Positions 37,397 to 47,987 of a DNA stretch of 64,000 bases are shown here, piece by piece. Position 1 is the first letter of the stretch. Every line of letters begins with the position of its first letter. The DNA lies in contig NC_045128.1 in NCBI RefSeq assembly GCF_007655135.1, positions 36,860,811 through 36,924,810 on the forward strand, given 5' to 3'. The DNA comes from Punica granatum (Eukaryota > Streptophyta > Magnoliopsida > Myrtales > Lythraceae). A program made the position numbers and the translations under genes. Under the pieces are notes generated by a model. That model had not been told where the DNA came from. It did no database searches and saw only the letters and a program-made list of their open reading frames with translations.

Positions 37397-38257
37397 CCCC
37401 CATGCACGTGCATGTGTGTTTGTCTATTTGATCTCTTTATATTTACAATTTTATGTTTTTCTCCATTCACTTGCAGCGTCCGAACACCGATATCAATGAA
37501 GTTCTTCCCCCGGTTCTTTCTTCTCTATTTTCTGGTTTTTCACATTTACTTCTTCTCGTATGCTTATGGTATGTTGCTTCTGCCTATTAGCTTGTCTTAA
37601 CTGTCATGGAAATACTTGCTTGAATTGACAAAGACGGATGATGAGTTTCTCTGTCAGGTTTTTCGTACTTGGCACTCTCTACAACTGCAGCATTCATGCA
37701 ACACCTCATCCTATACTTCTGGAACCGGTTCGAGGTAATCATCGTCTGGAAGCAGTTTCCTGTTATCATATAAGAAAGAAGAAAAGTGGAGATGTTTTAA
37801 TACATTTTCTGTTCTTCTGCAGGTTCCAGCCCTCCAAAGGTTCATGCAGAACCGCCGCACGCATCTTCAACAGCACCCTGACTTCCACATCACCTCCTCC
37901 ACTTTCCTTGCATCAACGTTCCAGATCACAAGATTGAACACGAGGAACCCAGGCCCTGGGAATCCAGACCTGAGGCCAGGAACAAATCAAGCACCGCCGC
38001 AGGGCGGGCCCCAGGATGGTTTTGGAATCAGGGCACAGGCGGACGGTGATAATCCTGACCGTGTCCAGCAGGCGGAGGCAGGAGCTAACCCCGGGGCGAT
38101 GAATTCGTTCAGTTCCCTCCTGCTGTGGATACTGGGCGGGGCTTCCACCGAAGGCCTGAACTCAATATTTTCCATGTTCAGAGACGTGAGAGACCAAGGC
38201 CAAGTTTTCCCTGAGCCTCCAAGGCAGGAAATGGGTACGAATGAAGACGTGCAATAG
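32517..38257 (+). CDS. Membralin-like multi-pass membrane protein
   Basis: Membralin-family protein, resembling Arabidopsis At1g60995. Animal membralin is an ER membrane protein linked to ER-associated degradation; the plant role is not established to my knowledge. Fourteen exons: 32517-32669, 33417-33479, 34006-34443, 34733-34814, 35232-35293, 35437-35531, 36120-36199, 36512-36595, 36831-36947, 37063-37148, 37261-37367, 37477-37568, 37658-37734 and 37823-38257, summing to 1971 nt, 656 aa, all phases closing. An N-terminal membrane segment (LEYIYLFIAITLFCILVVMH) is followed by a large lumenal-type region starting PGCSSEFSG and containing GYFLLPEAAKSRHNIRTINI, then a cluster of membrane segments from exon 9 to exon 13 (VLMMSLFVFFTTTMSVSFTL, IMIGILFFLFEF, FFPRFFLLYFLVFHIYFF). 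The C-terminal tail is Pro/Gly/Gln-rich and hydrophilic. Intron 11 contains a (CT)n run immediately after the donor. Confidence 0.92.
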
Positions 38258-40086
38258 AAGGAGAATGGGTGAATAGAGAGCTGGACAAACTTGTCCCTGG
38301 AGATAAGCATCGACTGCGATCAACAGGAGAATAAGGCTCGGTCTGGACTGTTACTCTGTAGAGATGTGAAATGTGTGATACGGCTTAAGATCTGTATCCG
38401 CTTGCCCTCTAGAGGCAAACTGGTAAAAGGGAGAGAAGCAGAGAAGGCAGTATGAGGAGCGAAAATGAGTTGTTGATTTAGCATGGTCTTACAGAATGAG
38501 AAACGCGACATCTGCATTCGATATCTTTGTTACATGCAATCTGCAACCTGTGGACAGACGAGGATTTTTGTATATTACAGGCAGCTGCATGTTGCCTTTT
38601 CAATTGAGATTTCTTCTTGTTCATTTCTCCCTATAAATGGCTTCACCTTGTGAGCAGTTCTGTAGTAATAATAACTGTTGATTGAGTTAGATCTTCTCGT
38701 CTCTATATTTTCATAATAATATAATGAGAAACTCGGAGCCCGCAATCTTTCCTTGTTTTCCAATTGCGACATCTTCATGTGTTTCCGTGGCAAGCATGCA
38801 CGAGACGGCTTCACGAGCTGCCTCTGCAACGCCTGCTCAAGAAAAAACATGAAGATCTTCTTGGCGCACTGTGAAGGGTTTCCCTGTGTCAGCAATGCCT
38901 ACGCAAGATGACATTGTCTCTCGTATGCGCGCGCGCAGGCAACAATGTATAATCGTGAAATGTATTACATTTGAGCGGGCAAAATCGGGATATATGAAAC
39001 ATCGATACTTGTTTGTGTTAAAGTTTTCGCCTTCTGCGAGTTGCAGGGTTGAAGTAGAATAGAATTCAGATATGTGTTTCCGAAGAGATGAAAAATTGAA
39101 TGCTATGAATAATGAAGTGATATACTTGCACAGAAGGAATGGTTTACTAAAGAGACCGAATAATTTTCTAAAAAAGGGATTTGTCCGCAATGGATTGATG
39201 AATAAAGCTGTACATATGATTAATCGACAAAAGAATGTGATAAAAATACATAATAAAAAATATAGATGATGATTCTTAATGTAATGAAATAAAAAAAACT
39301 AGGTTTATCTCCGTGAATTGTGCAGATACTGCTGTTAATTAAATTTTTAATTATATTTACTACATTGTAATATTATGAATATGAATTCTTCAGTTGATTG
39401 TACGGATAGATTTGCTTCTAATTTCTCTATGCGATGCCCTTTGTCTAATTAATTAAGCACATGTTTAAGTTTTTCAGCAAAATTAAAAAAAAAATATAAA
39501 CACGAGTTATAAATCAAAATTTTAAGAGTATAAATGATACAATAAAGAAGATTATTGAATGAAGCAATTAAGAAAATATAACTACAGAAAGCAAATCTCC
39601 ATGTTATCGTCCATAATACAGGAAATGAACTATATATTAGAATAATATAATGTATACACTTCCTAAACTACTTGATGTTGTACGACCTTATTCAGATATT
39701 TCATTTCCTAAGATAAAATATTATAATCTCCAATTCATATAATTGGTGGATGAAGATCATTAACAATTAACTTTCACGTCCTGAAAAAATATAGATAATA
39801 AATAAACATAGATCTATTCATTTCATTAGAATTTAGATACATAGATTGACCCACAGAATAATTTTTTCCTGGAATGAATTTTTATAATTAGTTTTTATAT
39901 TTTAATAATACTTGAAGATTTTCAATTTGCAAAAATTTAAAGATACTTGCCAAAGATTATAATGAAATATTATGATCGAGATTCAAGTAATCTTTCACAT
40001 CTAAAGGCAAAATCAAATAAATTAACACAAGAATTTCTTCGCAGTACATTATCAATGTTATATATATATATATATATATATATATG
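38258..40086. other. Membralin 3' flank and AT-rich spacer
   Basis: About 38258-38700 is likely membralin 3' UTR. Beyond that no gene is supported; small frames at 38871-39269 lack any family resemblance. An (AT)n tract lies at about 40060-40085. Confidence 0.5.
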
Positions 40087-41700
40087 ACCAAGACTCTGCA
40101 CAATTCCATATCACTGAAAGAGTCAACACTATTCCAAAAGAAAAAAAAAGGGTCAATCCTGCATATTAATTGCTCGAAACCCATCGAAAACATCCCATTG
40201 CTAGGACCAAGTCAATGCCTCGAATGAGATTATCTTAATCAATGAACTGATAGCATCTATTATCTTATAAAAAAAAAACTATCACGCCTGTCATGCATTG
40301 TAAAATGCCGAGGAAAGCGATAAAAATTTGACCAAGTCTTTGCACAATTCCACATCACTAAAAAAGTCAACACTATTCCCAAAAAAAAAGTCAAAACTAT
40401 CTTGTTTGGTTTCAAATCGTGAATTTAAAATCACATTTTAATTTAATTCTATCCATAATAAAATAAAATAACTCATATAAAGTCAAATGGTGGATTCCAT
40501 TTATACTACTCTTTTTTTTTTCACAACAAAACGAAATAACTCATACAAAGTCAAAAGATGAACCCCATACATAACCATTTATACCACTCTTTTTTCAAAA
40601 TCAAAATTTATTTTTAAAATATTATTTTAAAATCAAACGCTGTATAAGACTTTCTCCTAAACTAGAAAGTTGGCATAGATATCATTGAACTGATGAAATC
40701 AAAATCCAAACATTGAAAATCGGGCTTTGTTTCATTTAAAAAAAATTTACTCTATTCAATTCAACTTTATTCTTTTTCAAATTTAGCACTACAATAATTA
40801 TATTTTGTCACTTTTTTTCATTTAATAACATTTTTTACTCATACTTTTTTTAAATTATTTTTATAATTAATTTTTTAATAATAAATTTTACATATACCGT
40901 CATATATATATATACATATATATTTTCATCCATTCATATTCATATATTTATCAATATTTATAATAATTATATAAAATCAAGTTAAGTTGAATCAAGATCC
41001 AACTAAAAAACCAAACTCAAGCTTACGCAGTTGCATCCCAAGCTAGAACTTTCCATGCATATATGAAACACAGGACAAGACCAAGCCAACCTATCCGTCT
41101 ATAGCCCTGTCCTTACTCCAATTACTTTATCTGTTTCCATTCCAATTATATATATATATAAATTGACCAAGACTCTGCACAATTCCATATCACTAAAAAG
41201 TCAACACTATTCCAAAAGGCAAAAAGGGTCAAAACTATAGACTTTCTCCCAGAAAGTTGGAATAGATGTCATTTTACTGACGAGATCAAAATTCAAACAT
41301 CGAGAAAATCGCGTTTTGTTTCATTTCTAAATGAAAAAATTTAGTCCAGTCAACTCAACCTATTTTTCTTTAAATTTAATACTGTAATAATTATTTGTTA
41401 TTATTTTCTTCATTTAATGATAATTTTTCATACATACTTTTTAAAATTTTTTAAAACTTTTTTATAATTAATTTTTTAATAATTAATTTTTTATAAACTT
41501 TCATATCCATATATACATATATATATTTCCGTCCGCTCATATATTTATCAACACTTACAATTATTACATAAAATTATATTAAGTTGAATCATGATCAAAC
41601 TCGAAAACTCGAAAAATAAAACGCAAGCTTCCGTAGTTACATCCCTAACTATAACTTTCCATGCAAACAAAAGACAAGACCAAACCAATTATTATAACTG
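40087..41700. repeat. Locally duplicated block upstream of TIR-only gene 1
   Basis: The phrase GACCAAG(A/T)CT(C/T)TGCACAATTCCA followed by AGTCAACACTATTCC recurs at about 40087, 40331 and 41164. The material after the second and third copies is also colinear: GACTTTCTCC...AGAAAGTTGG at about 40650 and 41239, the ATTTAG(C/T)ACT(A/G)(C/T)AATAATTAT stretch at about 40782 and 41378, and CTTTCCATGCA at about 41049 and 41656. This is therefore a diverged tandem duplication of several hundred bases (about 590-830, with indels). A region at about 40405-40640 may be a separate small transposon inserted in one copy. Each copy carries TTGACC or GTCAAC, potential WRKY-type W-box elements. Confidence 0.75.
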
Positions 41701-41907
41701 TTTCCATTCCACGCGGTTAACATTAAATTAAATTGGAACATCTCTTTCAGCTAATTCTTTTGAGAATATATATAAGAGCTGCTGGGAAGTATAATTAAAC
41801 CATCCTGATCACCATCCTCATCCCTCATCGATTACTCTGATCCTAAACAAAAGTATTGACCTATTAATTATAAATCTCGGATATTCTCGACGGTCAGATT
41901 TACTTTC

Positions 41908-42622
41908 ATGGCCGGAACAAGTGCCTCAAAGAGCAAAATCTTGTCGTTCTTCAAGTACGACGTCTTCCTTTGCTTCCACGGCAAGGACACCCGTGAAGGC
42001 TTCACCAGTTACCTGCACGATGCCCTGCGCCACAGCGGCATAAAGGCCTTCATGGACGTCCAGCTGCCGAAAGGGCGGCCCCTCAATGATCTCATCGAGA
42101 TGATCCCCAAGTCCAGGTTCACGGTGGTCGTCTTCTCTGAGAACTTTGCATCCTCTGAATGGTGCCTCGACGAGCTGGCGCGGATCGTCGAGTGCAAAGA
42201 TAACATGGGGCTTGAGGTGCTGCCCGTCTTCTATAAGGTGGAACCCTCCGAGCTGACAGATCAACTCAAAGGCCGGACGGTTGAGTACTTGGCTGAGCAC
42301 GGAAAGAGACACGGGGAGAAGGTCCAACGGTGGAGGCGCGCTCTGAAGGTTTTCGGCAGGTTGGAGGGTTTACCTTACAAGCATGGGTACGTACATATCG
42401 TCGACTCATACACTTGGTACATGTATACATTGAAGACTTAATTACATCATGAAACCTAACTAACTTTTCCGTTTTTCCTTCAATCAATTAATATGCAGGA
42501 TTGAGTCACAACTCGTCGAGGATATCATTGGCACGATCCACGAAAAGCTGAACTGGAAAAACCGAGTGCGGCGGAGAGCGTCGGAAGCATTACATTACTA
42601 TGGCCAATGGGCAAGATCGTAA
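41908..42622 (+). CDS. TIR-only protein (TX), copy 1
   Basis: Short immune-type protein with a single TIR domain, 200 aa. Exons 41908-42386 and 42499-42622 join in phase 2, the same position and phase as the TIR/NBS junction of the TNL at the left edge. The TIR core is FKYDVFLCFHGKDTREGFTS, then FMDVQLPKGRPL, then FSENFASSEWCLDEL with Glu89 as the predicted NAD-cleaving residue. The family usually reads SFRGEDTR; here it is CFHGKDTR. Exon 2 encodes the pre-NBS helix IESQLVEDIIGTIHEKLNW, then a basic tail RVRRRASEA and a stop, so no P-loop follows. TIR-only proteins of this kind can signal cell death through EDS1 or act as partners for full receptors (family knowledge). A TATA box (TATATAAG) lies at about 41769. 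Neighbouring duplications suggest local expansion. Confidence 0.88.
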
Positions 42623-43453
42623 AAGAATAATATCGAAAAAGAACTGATCGTGACTATGAAAGGGATAACATGTTGACCCTAGCTAAGTCAGGGAAAATAG
42701 AAGACCCAACCACATCAAGCGCATAGCGGTTCAGTTAAGGCATTTATTTGTTGGAAATTAATTCATTGATTTAACACGTAAAACTTATTCTGCAACAAGA
42801 ATGATGTATTCTTTTTTTCGTTGAAATATAATGCATCTTGTAAACATAGATGGTTGATTATTTTTTAGTTACGAGGGTGGTCCATTGGCTCAGTATGCAA
42901 TGTATGAATCTTAGCTAATAATTAATAAAGGGACATGAATAGTCCACCAACGAACATTGAATCTGAAACCTCTTAGTTACCACCATGTGAAGGCATGCAC
43001 ACACTGTACTACAACAGCTCTTAATGATGGTTGAGTATCTAACCTAATAATTTTTATATTAAAAATTTCAGTTAGATAAAAAACCATACTCAGCGTTGAT
43101 TTGGGAGTGTTGTTAGTGAAATATAAGTGTTGAAATAAAATTGTTGAAAAATAAATATTGATTTTAAAATAAACAAAAGCGTTTGGGAGGTAACAATTGA
43201 AAATTGTTGAAAGTAAAAAAGACAATTATTAATATTTAAAACGGAATAGACAAAAGCAGATTTTATAAGCATCTATTAACCTGCTTTGCAACTACAATTT
43301 TGACCCAAACCATCGTTTCAAAAACTCTCATCAAATACCAGTTCTGCTTAAGGTTATAAGAAAAAGTGATTATCCAACCTCCCACCGCATTCTTAAATGA
43401 ACTTTTAGGGCATGACTTTTCTGTTGAATTTTGGACTTGACAAATTGTATATA
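42623..43453. other. 3' flank of TIR-only gene 1
   Basis: The first roughly 200 bp are recognisably paralogous to the sequence after TIR-only gene 2 (for example AATTCATTGATTTAACACG here and AATTCATCGATTTAACGGG there), showing the duplication reached past the coding region. About 43085-43400 contains GATTTGGGAGTG and an inverted-looking CCAACCTCCCAC, perhaps a small hAT-like remnant. No gene is seen. Confidence 0.5.
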
Positions 43454-44474
43454 TCTATATATATTATTAAAAGCCGAAGCGATACTCCAAAAAGTATCAT
43501 GTAGGATGAACATGCTCTCCCATTGAATGACTTTTCAAGTCATCACTAATGAAAATGAGACATTTGGTGCAAAACTATTGGCACCATATTTGATTCAGAA
43601 GTCTAAAAGTCCACTACTTAAATAATCGAGTGTTTTAGTTATGCTCTATTGAAATTTAAAAAGACATTAAAAAGTACTAGCATTATTCAACTAAAAAAAG
43701 TATTTAGCATCAAATACATTATTCCTTTTTTTGTTTCATGTTTTTCCCCCTAAATAGATCTCAGTGAGCAAAGAACATAGATAAGTGAAGACGAGAGGGC
43801 AGTCTTTGAATACTATACGAAGAAACACTCATGATTGGTACTATCTCGATTGTTTTTGCATTGGTGACCAAAAGTGAAATGAGATAATTATTATGATTCC
43901 TTTTGTAATAATTGTTAGCCATGTTAGCACTATCAAGTATAATATTATTTTGAAGGTTTTAGATCTTATCACATTTTTAAAGCATTATTAATTAATTCAT
44001 ACAATGTGCCGAATGCATGTGTAGATCAAGAATATTGTGCTTCATAGAATTTCTTTTTTTTTTCTATTATGAAGTGATCTTAAGAATTCTATCCAATTGG
44101 TAAATGATAAGTGGCATAATTTAATATTATCAAGACATTGTTAGAACTTGTAAGATCTATAAGAGACTTACTGTATTCCGATTATAATTGATTTTTAATT
44201 TTCATAATAATTTAAAAAGGTTCACTTAAATTTTCTGTAAAAAAATTGAGTAATTCAGTATATTTTTAACTCTAAATATTAAAAAGAAAAATTGTAAAAA
44301 ATATTACTATCATATATTTTTAAAAAATAAAAATAAAATATTTTAATTGAATGAATCATTTTGAAAATTAAAAATATATATAATTATAAACAATGATTTG
44401 CACATTGTGCAAGCAATTTGAATAGCTAATAATAAATTATAATTCGTGCATTACTTGCGGCGGTCTTCAACTAG
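43454..44474 (+). mobile_element. Non-autonomous Helitron
   Basis: About 1.0 kb beginning TCTATATATATTATTAAAAG and CCGAAGC, very close to the common plant Helitron 5' terminus, and ending CTAG after a short GC-richer stem-like stretch (CGTGCATTACTTGCGGCG). It sits between A (43453) and T (44475), the expected A/T insertion site with no target duplication. No Rep/helicase frame is present. The 3' hairpin is imperfect, so the exact end is the less certain part. Confidence 0.7.
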
Positions 44475-44669
44475 TTAAAATAAATTTATATCACTTCATC
44501 ATTTTTTTTTATAAAAGAGGTCCATACACCTAGTACAATGATACGAAATAAAGTGAAATAAATGGACAAATAAATTCTACTAGTAGATATTGATCGAATG
44601 TAAAATTCTTAGTTCCGAGTTGACGTACACAACGCTAAAGCTCTTTCCTTACTTCACAAATTTTTAAAA

Positions 44670-45010
44670 GGGGTTTTTACCCCAAATGGCTCATGATTTA
44701 TCCGTTTTGTCAATTCTATCATATGCTTTTTTTTGTTAGATAATCCCATGGTTTACTTTTTGTATCAAATCTATCCCGGCATTATCTTTTCCGTCGACAT
44801 CTAACGGTCGTGCCGACGTGACACTTGGAGCGATGGTGGCCCCACTTGCCACGTGGGCGTCACGTCGTCACGGCCGTTAGATGTCGACGGAAAATATAAT
44901 GGCGGGATAGATTTGAAGCAAAATGTAAACCATGTGATATAGTTGACAAAAAAAATATATGATAGATTTGACAAAACGCATAAACCATGAGTCATTTTAG
45001 GTAAAAATCC
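44670..45010. mobile_element. MITE with about 148-bp terminal inverted repeats (Mutator-type)
   Basis: The two halves are near-perfect inverted copies around a centre near 44835. Left-arm phrases: TTTTACCCCAAATGGCTCATG, then ATCTATCCCGGCATTAT, then CCGTCGACATCTAACGG. The right arm contains their reverse complements. Flanking direct repeats ATTTTTAAAA at 44660-44669 and 45011-45020 give a 9-10-bp target duplication, which points to the Mutator superfamily. It shares the internal phrase ATCTATCCCGGCATTA with the MITE at 59252-59668. Confidence 0.88.
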
Positions 45011-45020
45011 ATTTTTAAAA

Positions 45021-45869
45021 CGCATTATTGTTGATTTGTCGCCATCTCCCGTTTGTGACCATTTATTAATTAAACATATTAATTAATGGATACTTTCTTT
45101 TATATTACCACTATATATTTCATATGGTCTATTCACTGCATGCATGCAACGAATTAAGCATTTTACGTAATTTTTACCCAAAAAATTAAGAAAAAGAAAA
45201 GTATTCTACGTAATTTGTAAATCTTTTCTTTGATTGATACACCTTTGCCCCCGACATCTGAACGCAGGAATTTGTGCATGCTACAAAAAAATCTTCTTCA
45301 TCCAATCGCGAACCAAATCCAAGCATAACTATAACCAATGAAAATCGATTAGTCTTCTTCATGTTCTATTTGGACCAACAATCAAACAAACATCATCATC
45401 ATCATCAACCAACATCCAAGCATGTAATCAACATCCAAGTTAAGGGAGTACCTCTTCCGAGCTAGCGTCGGAAGGACATGCCTGGACCTTTGAGTTCCTC
45501 ACAAGCCGAGCCTTGAGTAAGCCGTCCAAGCTCACCATGGCAGGGGCAGCAATGAGAAGGAGCTGAGTATATTATACTACCATCGAATCCACCATAAAAA
45601 ACCAACTACAAGGAGGTAATGCGCCCAATTCAGAATCATAACGAGTCTACTGAAAAAAGGGTAGAACAAAAGGAGGATAGAGGACGCCTAAAAAAAAAAA
45701 AAAGGAGAGAAGATCTATAAGTGGAAACCATTAGCATGTACCTTGAGGATGCACTTCATCTGGAAATACCAAATCCTCCATGAGCTGCTTCCATTTTATC
45801 TCAAGTCCCAAGGTGGGGTAACTGCTGTCCATGAGAGGCAGCGAATCTCTCTATAAACAAACAGCTATT
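45021..45869. other. Spacer with possible minus-strand exon remnants
   Basis: On the minus strand about 45535-45453 reads as an open stretch (MVSLDGLLKARLVRNSKV...) ending at a good GTACTC donor, and about 45850-45740 reads MDSSYPTLGLEIKWKQLMED then LVFPDEVHPQ before a GTACATG donor. They look like exon fragments of an unidentified gene; I do not recognise the family and cannot connect them. Confidence 0.3.
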
Positions 45870-46904
45870 CATGGAAAAATATGTATGTTATTAGAAACAG
45901 CTTTGATGATTGAAAATTAGATATACAAATGCTGCACGAACTATCACTTACTGTTGAAATGTATAGACAAGAAATAAAAAGTGTAGGAGCATCAACATAA
46001 ATCTTGCTATGTATTTTTCTTTTTTGAAATTTTTGTAGCAATTGATTTTTCACATGCAGCTCTCACGCAGGATCACATCATATATCCATTGTAACCCCAA
46101 AAAGCTTTTTCTTTTTCTTTTTTCTACAGTAGAAATATTGAAATAGATATTGTGTTGGTACCAAACGTCAAGAAAATATTCAATAAATATTAATTATTTA
46201 TTTTGAATGATTAAAAAACAATCAAAATGCTTGTAAGTGAAGTCCGCAAACCCATTGTGAAGCCAGTTTTCCATTTTCATGCATTGGTATTTACATTCAA
46301 GTGAATGAGTAGTATTCGCCAAATATTTGCTCACAAACGCTGGTACAACCTTTACGCAGTCATTCGATTTATTTCACGGTTGACTATCATTGAATAACAA
46401 ATGAGAAGACCAAGTAACTCAAAAGATTTGATCTAGTGGTTAAAAATGAATTCATGTATTCACTCGATCTAGGGTTCGAAATCTCTTGGAACCACCAGAA
46501 TGCTTTTGGCGTAATTATCTGTTCTGTGCATCACCGGGGATTTATGGAATTCGAAAATTAATCAGGCGAAAATTGGACACCTCGGATTAAGGGAGAAAAA
46601 AGAAAGAGAGAGAGAAGACCAAGTAGCTACCTATCACCCGGTCAGACTATCACTAATTCCACCGTTGACTTAGTCAATTTAATTGCCATTTGAAGAATTG
46701 GATGGAAAAAAAATATATATAAAAAAGTAAAGAGAAAGAAAAAGAAAAACATTTGAAGAAGTCTTGCGTCATCTCCTCCTCCTCCAAATCCTTCTTCTTC
46801 TTCTTTGATAAGAGCTGAGGAAGTATATTTAAACCCTCTTCACTGCCTCTTCCCTCATCAACCCTGACCACAAAAGAATAGTATTAATTAACAACCCGAG
46901 GCTT
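45870..46904 (+). repeat. Promoter duplication copy A (gene-less)
   Basis: About 1,035 bp, colinear with 46905-47972. It starts CATGGAAAAATATGTATG, passes the SINE insertion and W-box cluster, and ends with the same TATA box (GTATATTTAAACCC at about 46830) and 5' UTR (TATTAATTAACAACCCGAGG) as the promoter of TIR-only gene 2. Where the gene should follow, copy B begins instead, so this is an orphan promoter. Confidence 0.85.
46417..46611 (+). mobile_element. tRNA-derived SINE, copy 1
   Basis: About 195 bp with RNA polymerase III-type boxes: A-box-like GATCTAGTGGTTAA and B-box GGTTCGAAATC, ending in an A/G-rich tail (GGGAGAAAAAAGAAAGAG). It is flanked by a perfect 14-bp duplication GAGAAGACCAAGTA (46403-46416 and 46612-46625), the mark of LINE-driven insertion. 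Confidence 0.85.
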
Positions 46905-47972
46905 CATGGAAAAATATGTATGTTATTAGAAACAACTTTGATGATTGAAAATTAGATATACAAATGTTGTACGTACTATCACGTATTGTTGAAATGTATA
47001 GAAAAGAAATAAAAATTGTAGAAGCATCAACATAAATCTTGATATGTATTTTTCTTTTTTGAATTTTTATACTGTCCATAGCATGTAGCAATTGATTTTT
47101 CACATGCGACTCTCACGCGAGATCACGTCATATATCCTTTGTAACCCCAAAAAACTTTTTCTTCTTCTTTTTCTTTTTTCTACAATAGAAATATTGAAAT
47201 AGATATTATGTTGGTACCAAATGCCAAGAAAATATTCAATAAGTATTACTCATTTACTTTGAATGAATAAAAATCAATCAAAATGCTTATAAGTGAGAAT
47301 CTATAGGGCCAATTTTCTACTTTCATACATTTTAATTGAGTATTCATATCCAAATGAATGAATAATACTTACTCAATATTTACGCACGAACGCCAGCAGA
47401 TCCTTTACGCAGTCATTCTAATTATTCCACGGTTGACTATCACTGAATCACAAAAGAGAAGATAAAGTAATTTCAAGGGATTTGACCTAATGATTAAGGA
47501 GGAGTACAAATATCCACTCGATTTTGGATTTGAAATCCCTTGGAGTCATTGGAACGCATTTGATGTAATTACTCGTTCCATATGTCGCCGAAGGTTCAAA
47601 GTGTCCGGAGGTTAATTGAGCGAAGTCTGGAAAGATCGGATTAGCAAAAGAAAAAAAAACTGAGAAAGAGAAACCAAGTAGCTATCTATCACCCGGTCAC
47701 TGATGATTCCACTGTTGACTATCACTAATTCCAACGTTGACTAAGTCAATTTAATTGCCATTTGAAGAATTGGCAGAAAGAAAAAAAAAGAAAGAAAAAG
47801 AAAAAGAAAAACATTTGACGAAGTCTTTCATCATCTCCTCCTCCTCCTCCAAATCCTTCTTCTTCTTCTTCTTTCATAAGAGCTGGGGAAGTATATTTAA
47901 ACCCTCTTCACTGCCTCTTCTCTCATCAACACTGACCACAAATGAATAGTATTAATTAACAACCCGAGGCTT
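46905..47972 (+). repeat. Promoter duplication copy B (drives TIR-only gene 2)
   Basis: About 1,068 bp directly abutting copy A. It holds several TTGAC W-box cores (for example CGGTTGACTATCACTGAA, CTGTTGACTATC, ACGTTGACTAAG), a CT-rich stretch, a TATA box at about 47892 (TATATTTAA) and the 5' UTR ending 15 bp before the ATG at 47988. W-boxes are bound by WRKY factors and are typical of defence genes; functional use here is inferred. Confidence 0.8.
47471..47665 (+). mobile_element. tRNA-derived SINE, copy 2 (duplicated with the promoter)
   Basis: Colinear with the SINE at 46417-46611 but more diverged: B-box now GGATTTGAAATCC. The flanks (AGAGAAGATAAAGTA and AGAGAAACCAAGTA) are decayed forms of the same target duplication, so this copy arose by the tandem duplication and not by a new insertion. 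Confidence 0.7.
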
Positions 47973-47987
47973 AATTAATTAGCTTCC

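Noticed and set aside
40405..40640. Possible small hAT-like MITE (GTTTGGTTTCAAATC ... AATCAAACGC)
   Set aside because: Ends are only loosely inverted and no target duplication could be seen.
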